A DNA stretch of 10,421 nucleotides from Euperipatoides rowelli. Its lineage: Eukaryota > Onychophora > Udeonychophora > Euonychophora > Peripatopsidae. The stretch lies in NCBI GenBank assembly GCA_003024985.2, contig PXIH01S0014379.1; one strand, 5' to 3'. The notes under the pieces were generated by a model. The model had not been told where the DNA came from. It saw only the letters and a program-made list of their open reading frames with translations, and made no database searches. The translations under genes and the position numbers were made by a program. Positions 1 to 8,352 of this stretch are shown here, piece after piece (position 1 is the first letter of the stretch; each line of letters opens with the position of its first letter).

Positions 1-660
1 ACTATATTAACTTGTGAAAAAAAAGATATATTTATATAGGCTATTTAAAAAAAAAAAAATCTTCTATTGCACTATCGGATTGCATAGCAACTTTCATCTT
101 CCTTTGCCAGCATCCTTCCTGGACCCATAATTAATTACGAGTCGTAGCCTTTGTTTATTTTAATTTTATTAGCTATTTTATTCATTTTTATGTATTTTTT
201 TTTAATATTGGTTATAAATGCAAATAAATAAATTATATTTTACTGTCACAATTTATTATAATACCGGCAATCAATATTTCATCTAAAGACTATGATTCGG
301 CTTTTCTACTCTGTGATTAGGCTTAGCTATTAATGAGGTTACAGCAATGTAATTATTAAAAATTTGCGCCTTAAGTATCAAATTATAATTTCTTGTGTCC
401 TAAACAATATAATTAAGCGCTTCCATTTTTATTTATTGGCCTTGATGACAAATATCTAGCAAAAAGAAAGAAGAAAGAAATGATCTAATAATTAAATGGC
501 TTACAATATATCGCGTCAATATCACGACGCCATATTCAATATGATGAATTATGGGATATGTGCATGCGCAACTACGTTTAAATGTAACAATACGATTAAA
601 TTTTCCTACCTACGTGGTTGATTTTGTCGTGTTTGGATAAAAATAATCTTTTTAGTGCAG
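1..660. other. AT-rich non-coding stretch, no gene recognised
   Basis: All frames are densely stopped and no protein family is recognisable. The stretch contains poly-A (about 46-58), AATAAA-like words near 222 and a purine run at 461-480. Two splice-acceptor-like tracts are visible: a pyrimidine tract ending in CCAG at 110 on the + strand, and the reverse complement of the purine run, which reads TTTTGCTAG into position 455 on the - strand. Each would lead into only a few sense codons and then AATAAA-like words, so neither is called an exon. Confidence 0.6.
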
Positions 661-711
661 GTCCATTCAATAAATTTTGGAGAGGGCGGATACCAGAAGT
701 CTTGAGAAAAG
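661..711 (+). CDS. Candidate small internal exon of an unidentified gene
   Basis: A T-rich tract ending in AG (CTTTTTAGTGCAG, ending at 660) is followed by 51 bases and then a good donor, AAAAG|GTAAGG (intron from 712). Of the three frames only one is open. After two leading bases it reads PFNKFWRGRIPEVLRK, with one base left over, so the exon would be symmetric (51 is a multiple of three). The base composition is less AT-rich than its surroundings. I do not recognise the peptide family, and no second exon with matching phase was identified on either side. It could be a chance match, because AT-rich introns produce acceptor and donor look-alikes often. What is seen is the two splice-like sites and the single open frame; that it is an exon is inference. 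Confidence 0.27.
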
Positions 712-2383
712 GTAAGGTAAAAGTTTAGTCTATAATTTATTCAATAAATGAAGGAAATAGACATATGAAAAGGGATCATGTCGTCGTTATTCTAAATTAT
801 GGACAAGGTGCTAAGCCTGTGGAATTGTGAGCTTACTCGAAGCATGGCTTTTAAATTATCTGAATTTTGGTTAATCATGATGTTAGATGTGTCAAAAATA
901 TTTAGCATAATTGCTGAAACAATGTCATTTTTACTGAGATCATTTTTTATTTTGTGTTATTGTTTTCAATACAGAGCAAAGTTGCTATGCCGGATTTATT
1001 AAACATGTAAACAAAGTGTACCATAGACGTTATACAGTACGTACCGAACATTAAATGTAAAAACATACATAAACACATTTTCTTGTGGTTTAGATTCTAA
1101 GAATCTTTAATATTTTTTTCACTATTAGCTGTTATTTTTAACAATCTTTTATTTCGCCCATTTTTTATAATATTGAATTTAATAATATATAAGCCTTTTA
1201 ATTAAATTATTAGAAATATATTTTTTCTTCTAATCCCATTTTAAATTAGAATATATTTCGCAAATAAAAACTTTATAGTGAACCTCGTACAATCACATCT
1301 AGCCCAAAATAATCGTAACAAAAATGCCAAACATTTATGAATTTATGGAAATTTAAACATATTGATGAACCAATATTCAGATATGTAGCCTAATTAATTT
1401 TTTTTTGTCCTGTCACAACACAAAGGTTGTAATACGGTAAAGTATCAAGCAGAGTGTAATTACTAATTAGCTATTGTGTAGTGGTCAAACTTTTACATTA
1501 TAATCATACAGTATATTGATTATCCAGCCATCGTTCTGTTACTAGGCAACATAATCAGAAAGCGTACCAAATGAATGACAAGTTTGCTTAAAGAGTAAAT
1601 GAGATTAAATTTATACGGTATAAGTAATATAGACTATTTATCCTGTTAACATTTATTCATTATTAAGTGGAATCCTTGATTAGCGTACAAAAATAACACA
1701 AAATAGCTTTACAATTCACCACTGTTTTGAAGGTAGGCTACTATAAAATTTACTTTATTTTGAAAAATTGTGATTTAAATTGTCAAATTAAAATATTAAC
1801 CTTTGTTTAATCTGATCATTATTTTTAACTTGTTCTAAAGTCTACATTAGGCATTTATTTATTTTTTAAATTTGACTTAATTATTTTAGAATGTTTTTCA
1901 TACAAGTGATAATTAATGCAGGCTATAGTAGCCTATTTTTTTTTTTAAAAAAGCAAAATGTTTACATATTTTTCAGTCTCTAAATATTTTTAAAAACTCA
2001 TCCTTTTCTTTCCTTGCTTGGTGTCAAAAATACCTTATTATTATATGGAATATTTCTGGTGATAAGTCTTCATCACTTATATACTGTAAGTTTATTATTT
2101 TTAATTTTCTTGAAAGTAAAGTAGCTTATATTACCGGTACTTAAAAATACTTAATAATGAAAACTGATAGTTATTATGTGTGATGCCTTCCAGTATGGGT
2201 TCTTGTGATTTCAGTCATGTGATAGATGGAAAAGAATTACCTGTGTGTTTTCTCCTGCATAGCCTACTGTAGAAAGCTGCTCGGAATTACTTTTGGTAAA
2301 AAAGGAAGGCATTGGCTCACCATGCCTAAATCCAAAGGATCCACAAAAAAGATATATTGGCATATAGGCTACTTTAGTTTTGA
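712..2383. other. AT-rich non-coding stretch, no gene recognised
   Basis: Homopolymer runs and stops in all frames dominate. The 67-codon open stretch at 799-1002 has a composition expected by chance and no recognisable motif. A second acceptor/donor pair (TTTTTCAG ending at 1976; GTAAGTTT from 2086) encloses one open frame, but its predicted peptide is low-complexity and Ile/Phe/Ser-rich, so it is not called. The word TAGCCTA or its complement recurs here at 1386, 1734, 1929, 2260 and 2365. Confidence 0.6.
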
Positions 2384-2530
2384 TATCAAAAAGGTCTATT
2401 AAAAAAGTCACAGGTTAGACATGCTGTCGGAACTGCCTTGAAGGAAATATTAAATAAGTTAGGCATTAATTTTAACTGCTCTTATCAAATAATGAGATTG
2501 CAACAGAAACCAAACGACAAGAATGACTAG
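2384..2530 (+). pseudogene. Possible coding relic of unknown origin
   Basis: A frame without an ATG stays open for 48 codons between TGA at 2381 and TAG at 2528. The peptide is basic and amphipathic rather than low-complexity, for example GTALKEILNKLGINFNCSY near residues 14-32 and MRLQQKPNDKND at its end. Its look is that of a degraded protein segment, perhaps from a transposon, but I cannot place it in any family and find no continuation in the flanking frames. In AT-rich DNA a 48-codon run is only mildly unusual, so chance is a serious alternative. Confidence 0.15.
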
Positions 2531-3209
2531 CTAAATTCTGTCAGATTTCAATTTGACTTTTTTTTTTCTTAAAAAAACAAGCTTATGTTAGTAGAAAAGA
2601 GCTGCATAAAAGGAAAAAAGAGTTATTACCTATCCTAAATGTATTAAAAGAGACTGTATGTGTTGAATAACCAATATAATAATTTATTGAAAATACTAGT
2701 GAGATCCAATATACGTATGTATGGTTTGGCATGGGTGAGAAGAGCATGAAGCACCAAATGATGCAATCCAGATCTAAATGTTATATTAAATATGTAGCCT
2801 AAGTCTGATATGAAAAAGTGTAGAGGAGATAGCTCACATTGAGTTTTTAGAGTAGGATTGAATCATCATCTTCAGATGTAGATGGGGATCAAAATAATGA
2901 TGTTTACAAAGTACCATAGCAAATAACAAAACTATTTAAAAATTGAGGTTAACATTTGCAGCTTTCTTATCAAGCTTGTGCCCAGTAATAGATCATGATT
3001 TAATTCTGTACTCGTTTATATAGCAAATGGCATATAGTTGTCCAATGATTCGAGTGGAAAGGGTAGGTCCAGACAACCAAGATAAAAAAAGAAAATTGAT
3101 AGGGTTAAGATCTTATGATACATCATTGGCTAGATAAGTTTTTTTTTTTTACTTGAAATAGTCCTGCTCAGATATAGAATTAGCCTAGCAGATTTATGGC
3201 CCAAATCTT

Positions 3210-3228
3210 ACAAATGTCTGACATTTGT
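3210..3228. repeat. 19-base near-perfect palindrome
   Basis: The arms ACAAATGTC and GACATTTGT (9 bases each) flank a single central T. The match is exact. Such a structure is expected only occasionally in a window of this size, and no function can be assigned. Confidence 0.6.
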
Positions 3229-3328
3229 CACATGATTGATGCTGAAGGGAGAAAGGAGCATTATAATAATCAACAGTCAGTAGGAGGGTGGAGAAGGCAT
3301 GTAGTTACAGACAGGATAATTAGTCTGG

Positions 3329-3367
3329 TCCATTCCTTAAGAATTCATTCTTGTCTTAAGGAATGGA
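3329..3367. repeat. 14-bp perfect inverted repeat, 11-base loop
   Basis: TCCATTCCTTAAGA at 3329-3342 pairs exactly with TCTTAAGGAATGGA at 3354-3367, leaving an 11-base loop (3343-3353). It would form a stable stem in DNA or RNA. It does not look like a terminator or tRNA arm. It may be a trace of a foldback element or a local template-switch event. Confidence 0.75.
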
Positions 3368-3572
3368 TTAACATAATACTGTAGAAATGGAGAACTATGT
3401 CTCATGGGGGCATTGGATCACATCCAATATTTATATATGGATATTTTAAGGAAGAAAACTGGTTCTGAAATCTTAAGACAGAATCATTAAATTTTCTGTC
3501 CCAACAAATAGATACTTGGAAGATTGTGGTTCTTGGAGCAGTCAGCTGACATGGACAAGACCTACAGTAGTT

Positions 3573-3586
3573 GGATAGGCCTATCC
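3573..3586. repeat. 14-base perfect palindrome containing TAGGCCTA
   Basis: GGATAGGCCTATCC is its own reverse complement. Its core, TAGGCCTA, is one of three copies of that octamer in the window (also 6554 and 6856). A palindrome of this length alone is not significant; the recurring core is what makes it worth noting. Confidence 0.6.
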
Positions 3587-3838
3587 TTAAATTGAAGAAA
3601 TTGGTGTTACCGTAATCAAAATGTTATAATAAGAAATGATATCTATTTTTTTTTACTAATGAATAATATAAATTATGTAAAATGTGTGATTATATTTAGC
3701 CTAGCCTACACGATTTGCTAGTTAGTTGAGAATGTATAATGTGTATAGCCTATAGTTTTATGTTATTGAGGGTAAATTAATATATAATAAGATATATAAA
3801 TGTTATGTAACCGGGTACATTATTATAGCATACCACAT

Positions 3839-4158
3839 TGTATATATTTGTGGTGAGGGTGTTGTGTAAATTGGTGATCTGCAACGTCTTTGAGTAGCTA
3901 TAAATCATGGTCTAGCGTTTTCTTGGTTGTGTCACCATATTGAATCTGTAAACAAATAGATTGAATTACCAATTATCGCTAACTTTTCTAACTCATATTA
4001 CACTATACAGTCTACAGTATAGAATTAGTTTTTTTATTCCAGTAGATTAGTGGATATATTTTTGTTAGCTTATTATTTTACTACTATCTTGTTTTCCTAA
4101 TAGCTATTAAAATAATAATCAAAGTTGTAGCAATTATTTGTTATCTAAAGACATAACA
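3839..4158 (+). repeat. Putative, very diverged 5' LTR of the gypsy element
   Basis: Short landmarks occur in the same order as in the 3' LTR (7299-7562) and the second LTR copy (8697-8964): a TGTATA start, a GGTG word, TGATCTGCA (shared with the second copy), TAAAT...ATG...CGTTT, GTCA, TTTTATTC..GTAG, then GTTAGCT and ACTA. It ends in ACA just before TTGGTGAC. Between landmarks the similarity is poor, and an extra segment containing the hairpin CTATAC...GTATAG (about 4003-4020) appears to be inserted. Divergence is much greater than between the other two copies. It may be an old 5' LTR, or a chance assembly of AT-rich words. Confidence 0.35.
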
Positions 4159-4161
4159 AAT

Positions 4162-4168
4162 TGGTGAC
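4162..4168 (+). other. Primer-binding-site remnant of the gypsy element
   Basis: TGGTGAC lies a few bases after the proposed LTR end and about 40 bases before gag-like sequence. It complements the 3' end of a tRNA ending in GTCA plus CCA, as tryptophan tRNA does. Only the first seven bases fit; the continuation (AAAGAG) has diverged. Confidence 0.45.
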
Positions 4169-4210
4169 AAAGAGTATATTATAATGGAACATATTTGTAA
4201 AATCTGAAGC

Positions 4211-4460
4211 TTTGATCCTTCCCGGAAGAACTGGCTTAGATACAGCAACTTAGATGTTTTCTGGCTGTTAACAAAATGGAAGAAAAATTAAAATTACCAA
4301 CAATATTATCTATAATAGGGGTTCTTGTTTTACTATGCAATAGTTGAACTACGAACTATATGATAAATTTGTATACGGTACGGAATTAAAGATATTGCAA
4401 TCCTGAAAAGACTAATGCTAGAGAATGATGATATTCAATTTGAACAATTAGCCAATTAGT
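4211..4460 (+). pseudogene. gag: Gypsy gag (capsid-like) remnant
   Basis: Gag would form the virus-like particle that packages the element's RNA. From 4211 one frame reads FDPSRKNWLRYSNL. A frameshift near 4255 leads into FLAVNKMEEKLKLPTILS (to about 4311), which stops at 4345. Further pieces (KFVYG near 4355-4380; RLMLENDDIQFEQLAN at about 4411-4458) follow in other frames. These match the N-terminal capsid pattern of gypsy Gag proteins (residues near FDP..NW..Y, a helix with KL..FL, then KR.ML..ND..FE) as I know it. No start codon in a sensible place and no clear CCHC zinc knuckle is left: CNPTF near 4722-4736 may be a trace. The remnant is short for gag (usually over 300 residues), so parts are deleted or unrecognisable. 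Confidence 0.65.
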
Positions 4461-4854
4461 AACAGCAGTGAAAATAAATAGTAAAGTTCAATAATTATAC
4501 AATCTTGAAAAATCTAATATTAAAGACATTATGCCACTATCGGTACATAAAAACTTTACTGTTAAAAATATTTTATGGAAACAAATGATCAGATAAAAAT
4601 ATAAGACTTTAGGAAATAACATAATGCAAAAAAAAAAAAAAACTGTAAATATTAAGAAGCAATCTTAATTGTAAATGAAAGGGACATATTAAACCATTTG
4701 CAGATTTAATCAAAATAAAAGCAACCCTACATTTCGGCATAGTCAAAAGTTAGAGTTTGCTTCATACTAAAAATATAATAAATTCATATTCAACTATTAA
4801 TCAGTTGGAAAATATTCAACCCATTTTTCTAAACAATATAGTTGGAAAAAATAT

Positions 4855-5040
4855 TATCTTTAAGTTGGATACATGAGCAGCTATATCTATGCCAAGTTCA
4901 ATTTTTTAAAAAATATATGGCCAAATAGGAAAGTAAATAAAACTCCAATAATATTACATCATTTACATGCAATTTAAAACCCTTAGGTGTATACAAAGTA
5001 AATGTAAGACTTAATAATCATTATGCAGAAAATTTAGAAT
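4855..5040 (+). pseudogene. Gypsy aspartic protease remnant
   Basis: The retropepsin would cleave the Gag-Pol polyprotein. The frame at about 4859-4888 reads FKLDT*AAISM, which is the active-site motif (usually DTGA) with the glycine codon changed to TGA at 4874-4876. The aspartate codon is intact at 4868-4870. Downstream, LGVYKVNVRLNNHYAE at about 4984-5031 fits the later strands of the protease domain in position and character, but only loosely. The interrupted motif and frame changes make this non-functional. The identification rests on the motif together with its place between gag and RT sequences. Confidence 0.6.
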
Positions 5041-5189
5041 GATTCCTAACTAAAAAAGGAGTAAGTTGAACTTACTAGAACACTCTTGTTTCGATCCTTT
5101 AGGAATTTCTTCAAAAAAATTTAATTAGGTTAATTATATACTGTAAGTAATGAAAATTTAAATCTAAAACCACTACGGTATTAAAAAAT

Positions 5190-5570
5190 TATAAGGAACT
5201 ATTTTCACCAGAGCTGGGCTGCATAAAAAGAGTAGAAGCAAAGTTATTTTTTAAAAAAAGATGCTATGCTTAAATTTTGAAAACACTTACCCATACCTTT
5301 TGCATTAATACCAGATTTCGAAAAAGAACTTTCCAAATTACAAAACCAAGGAATTCTCTCCAACAAAATTTGAAAAATGGGCCTCACTTATTGTTCCTAT
5401 TCTAAAAAAAAAATGGTACATTAAGGATCTGTGGTGATTATAAAGTTAGTCTAAATCATAATTTAATAACTGTTCAATAACCCTTGCCAATCATGACTTG
5501 CTCGTGAAATTAGCAGGAAGGAAAATATTTACCAAATTGAACTTATCACAAGAATATCAGCAAATTGAAC
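5190..5570 (+). pseudogene. pol: Gypsy reverse transcriptase remnant, N-terminal part only
   Basis: The RT would copy the element's RNA into DNA. The frame from 5190 reads YKELFSPELGCIKRVEAK. Then, through frameshifts, come PIPFALIPDFEKELSKLQNQ (about 5295-5352) and a frame at 5496-5570 that includes DLLVKLAGRK and FTKLNLSQEYQQIE. This is the fingers-to-palm start of a gypsy RT. In motif A the catalytic aspartate (usually LDLS) is asparagine here, codon AAC at 5540-5542, so even a repaired frame would lack one metal ligand. The family resemblance ends sharply after QQIE at about 5570, where unrelated DNA begins. The YxDD motif, thumb and connection are all absent. Confidence 0.85.
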
Positions 5571-5822
5571 ATGCGTGCAATCATTGATCATAGCCAGAGC
5601 GGATGTGACATAATTTTAGCGAATCCTATTGCTGTATAGGATCTTGTATACGCGTTTTTACTGATTGCCTGAGGCATCTATCGCAACAGAAACCTAGAAT
5701 ATGTTGCAGTATAGGATTCTGTATTTTGTTCCGGAACAGAATTCGGTTGTTTGTTTACACTGGTCATTACTCACATCACATTCCGGAACGTGTTCCGGAA
5801 AAGTCGCCAGTGTAAACGTGGC
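5571..5822. other. Foreign 250-base block replacing the centre of gypsy pol
   Basis: RT similarity stops at about 5570 and RNase H similarity resumes at about 5823, while roughly a thousand bases of pol that should lie between are missing. The block is visibly richer in G+C and CpG than its surroundings. It contains an ATCCTAT..ATAGGAT hairpin (5620-5639), a related word GCTGTATAGGAT / GCAGTATAGGAT (about 5629 and 5706), three TTCCGGAA octamers and an 11-bp terminal inverted repeat pair. No target duplication or family-specific terminus was recognised. It is probably a non-autonomous DNA transposon fragment or filler DNA captured during a deletion. Confidence 0.55.
5753..5817. repeat. 65-base foldback (MITE-like) with nested TTCCGGAA palindromes
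   Basis: GTTTACACTGG at 5753-5763 is the exact inverse of CCAGTGTAAAC at 5807-5817. Inside, TTCCGGAAC (5781-5789) and GTTCCGGAA (5792-5800) form a second palindrome with a 2-base spacer. Just upstream, TGTTCCGGAACA (5727-5738) is a perfect 12-base palindrome. Such arrangements are typical of the ends of small DNA transposons, but the superfamily cannot be told and no target-site duplication is evident. Confidence 0.5.
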
Positions 5823-5985
5823 TTTACTAGAATTTTTAATGGTGATAAGAAAGTCCCAACACAAGCCGCTGCGAGACTTCAACGCTGGTTTCTAATACTA
5901 GCAGCCTATACTTTTGATATCCATTACGACCATCATTCCAAATAATACTCTAATGCTGACACACTCTAGACTACCTGATCCAGAA
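5823..5985 (+). pseudogene. pol: Gypsy RNase H domain remnant, C-terminal end
   Basis: RNase H would degrade the RNA strand of the RNA-DNA hybrid. The frame at 5826-5942 reads TRIFNGDKK, then PTQAAARLQRWFLILAAYTF and DIHYDHHSK, the highly characteristic tail of gypsy RNase H (A..RLQRW...L..Y...I.Y). It is followed by a stop at 5943. After a one-base shift SRLPDPE follows, fitting the conserved NAD.LSRLP that joins RNase H to integrase (NADTL is at about 5952-5966). The catalytic N-terminal half is missing, lost with the foreign block. Confidence 0.85.
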
Positions 5986-6149
5986 TAAAATGTCTTCTGC
6001 AGGAGACATATAAAATCTACTGACTATAAATTGAGTCTAAGGTTTCCCATGACATAGCCCTCAAAACTGAAAAGATTCCAGAACTATATAAAATATTGAA
6101 CTGCTTTATAATGGTTTGCCCAAAAATAGAACACAGGAGAAAATACCTC

Positions 6150-7296
6150 CAGAATTCAAATCAAAGTTAGAACAAATGGCTATCCAAGACAAATATTTAA
6201 TATGGGGACTGAGAATAGTGATACCAAAATCACTAGAGGCGCAGTAATAAAAAACTGCATCGTTGCTACACTGGATAGTTAGGATGAAATTACTATCTCA
6301 TTTAGTGTGATGGTGGCCACAAATTGACGACATTCAACAAATAACACGCAAACTGCCTGAGCTTTCAACTGCAACAAAAAGACCCACCCAGAATGCCAGT
6401 CCACCCATGGCTAAGTCCAAATGATTCATGGATAAGGATTTATATAGACTTAATGAGACCAATCCTAGATAAAATGTTTTTAATAACGGTTGATAGTTAC
6501 TCTAAGTGGCCTGATATAAAAATACTTAATAAAATCAACTAAACAATCAATGTTAGGCCTAGGCTATCTAGAATATTTTGTCCGCTATTAATATCCAGAA
6601 CACATCGTTTTAGACAATGGTACACAATTTACCTCCAATGACTTTGAAACATTTAGTAAAATCAGAGGAATTAAACATACAAAGTCACCACTTTACCACT
6701 CATCCACAAATGGACAGGTGTAGCCTAATGTTTTGTCAAAATGCCAAAAAGAAATTCACAAATAAATCGACACAAATGACAAAAATAAAAACCTTTGAAA
6801 ATTCAAATAAATGAACAGCTTTTTATATCTACTCCACATTCTAGACTCAAATCGTTAGGCCTACCTGCCAAATTATTCTTAGGATGCCAACTTCGTAATA
6901 GACAAACGACTCAATCCACTACCGGTACCTTATATACCCAAAATAGAAACAAATTTACGATAGAGAAAAGGATACTAACAAAAACTTTTGGAAGAAAAGT
7001 TATAAACAAGTGGGAAGAAGGAATAGGGAAGCATATACTTGGACCCGTTACCTTTATAATTTTATTTCCAGATGGTAGAGAGTCTTAAAGACATGTCGAT
7101 AAAATACGATCTTCAAATCTATCGGCAATATGGACAGAAACACCTGACGACTAGTCTGAAATTAAAATCCCCTCTTCAGCAACGCACCCACCTAATTTAC
7201 CACGAGAAGAGATAGCCATACCAAGAGTACTTTGATATACTGACTATAATAAGTAAACCACCAAACTGTCTAGTACTCAACCACTATGGAGAAGTT
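6150..7296 (+). pseudogene. pol: Gypsy integrase remnant with C-terminal chromatin-side domain
   Basis: Integrase would insert the cDNA into the genome. Around 6254-6360 there are broken pieces of the zinc-binding HHCC region and WWPQID. The frame at 6381-6539 includes PVHPWLSPNDSW and IYIDLMRP, with the first catalytic Asp. The frame at 6604-6720 includes IVLDNGTQFTS, with the second Asp, and ends in SSTNGQV followed by TAG at 6721-6723, exactly where the catalytic Glu is expected. A 97-codon open frame (6795-7088) covers SLGLPAKLFLGCQLRNR and GPVTFIILFPDGRES. After a stop come RHVDKIRSSN and, in another frame, SKPPNCLVL, the usual end of gypsy pol. It is clearly non-functional. Confidence 0.85.
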
Positions 7297-7298
7297 AT

Positions 7299-7562
7299 TG
7301 TATAATACTGATACTATAACAAACGGTGGCGCTAGGAAGCAATGTCAACATCCGCTACAGATTGGGAAGTACAGTGTAAATATGTGACGTTTCGTTTACT
7401 GTCATAAACAAATATGGAAAACTATGCTGTAGGTATATAAACATCTTTTATTCTGTAGTATAAATAAAATACGGACAGCTATATTACCGGTTAGCTAACT
7501 GGCATACTAGATAATAAATAAAACTACACAAACACATGATATGTTCCAGAAGGGGTAATACA
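7299..7562 (+). repeat. 3' LTR of the gypsy element
   Basis: It begins TGTATAATAC directly after the end of pol and a short purine-rich run (GGAGAAG, 7288-7294), and it may end at GGGGTAATACA (7562), giving TG...CA ends and partly inverted termini. It holds TATATAAA (7434-7441) and AATAAA words (7463, 7513, 7517), fitting an LTR promoter and polyadenylation region. The segment 7314-7539 recurs with clear similarity at 8697-8964, relative to which it lacks about 30 bases after GGTGGCGCTAG. The start is better supported than the end. Confidence 0.7.
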
Positions 7563-7563
7563 T

Positions 7564-7620
7564 CGGGAGATGACNATCGCCAGTACGTTAGTTCATGTGG
7601 CGTATTGTCATCTCCTCAGG
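7564..7620. repeat. Long hairpin directly after the gypsy LTR
   Basis: GGAGATGAC (7566-7574) pairs exactly with GTCATCTCC (7607-7615). The stem continues past the N at 7575 and one bulged T (7603) through AT and CGCC/GGCG, giving about 15 pairs with a 17-base loop. A related but weaker structure lies at 8353-8389. The sequence around it (CGGGAGATG ... TCTCCTCAGG) does not match any RNA family I know. Confidence 0.7.
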
Positions 7621-8352
7621 CAAATTCAATAAAATCCAATAAAGTAAAGCTTTTATAGCTGATAGTCCAATTATACATTTATGCATAGTAATCTAATTAG
7701 CATTGGTTCACGCATGCCATTGCAAAATATCTCTGACGTATTTACCTGGTTAAGGTAAACATGTGACAGATGAAAGTAAAGCCTATGGAATGCGCGAACA
7801 TAATATAACAAATAATAAATTAGAAAAGATATTATACTGCAAAAGCTATACCGTATTACAAAATAATAAAATATTAAGTAATACTATAACACGGATTGTC
7901 ATAGTACTCCCCTTACTGGAGAAAAAATTTTTTTTTGCTTTAAATACATTTTTTTTTTTGTTATTTTTTTTCTATATTAAAAAAAATTAAAAATGGAATG
8001 GAAAATGAAATACAATATTTTTTAATGTTCTAAATCCAGCTGGAACTATGTCACAAACTTTTAATTGTAAATTCCACTGTCGCCAAACCTGAACGCTACA
8101 GATAGAGCTAACTGCAAAAAAAAAAACAGTGCGGAGTGAATCGAATGGCAACAGCTTCTAAAATACAAAAAGGATTGTATGACGGTCATTTGCCGTAGAC
8201 CAATAAAACATAAATTCCATATGCATGGAAATTAAATTTTAAGTTAATTAAATTAAATGTTCTATTAAATCTCAAAGAAAAAATGAATGAAGGTTCCACA
8301 GCTCCGCAATGATTCCTGGAAATTATATATTAAAAAATTTGTAGTGTACGGT
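7621..8352. other. AT-rich non-coding stretch, no gene recognised
   Basis: There are T-runs and A-runs at about 7926-7995 and 8116-8126. The 75-codon open stretch at 7763-7990 ends in Phe/Leu/Lys homopolymer translation and is taken as chance. A 17-codon ATG frame at 8145-8198 (MATASKIQKGLYDGHLP) has a fair start context and is followed by AATAAA near 8202, but nothing supports translation. A TTCCAT-ATGC-ATGGAA hairpin lies at about 8215-8230. Confidence 0.55.

Larger units (their letters stand above)
2531..3838. other. AT-rich non-coding stretch with hairpins
   Basis: No gene is recognised. The 62-codon stretch at 3196-3384 overlaps two inverted repeats and has no known motif. The segment of about 3190-3590 is somewhat richer in G+C and carries several palindromic structures listed separately. 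TAGCCTA-type words lie at 2795, 3181, 3576, 3697, 3702 (overlapping pair) and 3746. Confidence 0.6.
3839..7562 (+). mobile_element. Decayed Ty3/gypsy LTR retrotransposon
   Basis: Remnants of gag, protease, reverse transcriptase, RNase H and integrase occur in the standard gypsy order on the + strand, ending at an LTR with TATA and polyadenylation words. A TGGTGAC remnant at 4162 sits where the primer binding site should be. Tryptophan tRNA ends in a sequence that would pair with it, a primer known from CsRn1-like gypsy elements, so that clade is a reasonable but unproven guess. All reading frames are broken by many stops and frameshifts, and about 250 bases of foreign DNA replace the middle of pol. 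The element is therefore an old inactive copy. The 3' boundary is better supported than the 5' boundary, which depends on a weakly conserved 5' LTR. Confidence 0.85.

Noticed and set aside
111-230. Possible 3' terminal exon after a pyrimidine tract ending in CCAG at 110, with AATAAA downstream
   Set aside because: At most about a dozen sense codons follow in any frame, and AATAAA is common by chance here.
799-1002. 67-codon ATG open stretch on the + strand
   Set aside because: Composition is as expected for chance in AT-rich DNA, with no motif, no flanking signals and no family resemblance.
1977-2085. Possible exon between TTTTTCAG and GTAAGTTT
   Set aside because: The splice words are good, but the only open frame gives an Ile/Phe/Ser-rich low-complexity peptide typical of translated intron.
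2211-2411. 66-codon open stretch on the - strand
   Set aside because: No recognisable domain and it overlaps unrelated open stretches on the other strand. A gene cannot be supported.
3867-3883. TTGGTGATCTGCAACGT as a second primer binding site
   Set aside because: It resembles the tRNA-Trp-type site, but the TGATCTGCA part is shared with the second LTR copy, so it fits better inside the proposed 5' LTR.
5088-5098. TTTCGATCC as a tRNA B-box
   Set aside because: There is no A-box or cloverleaf around it, and it falls inside the decayed gypsy region between protease and RT.
5694-5895. Overlapping open stretches on both strands across the foreign block
   Set aside because: They span the palindromic block and, on the + strand, run into the RNase H remnant. 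They are explained by those features and not by separate genes.
7763-7990. 75-codon open stretch ending in poly-T translation
   Set aside because: The C-terminal third is homopolymer translation (Phe/Leu), and there is no similarity or regulatory context.
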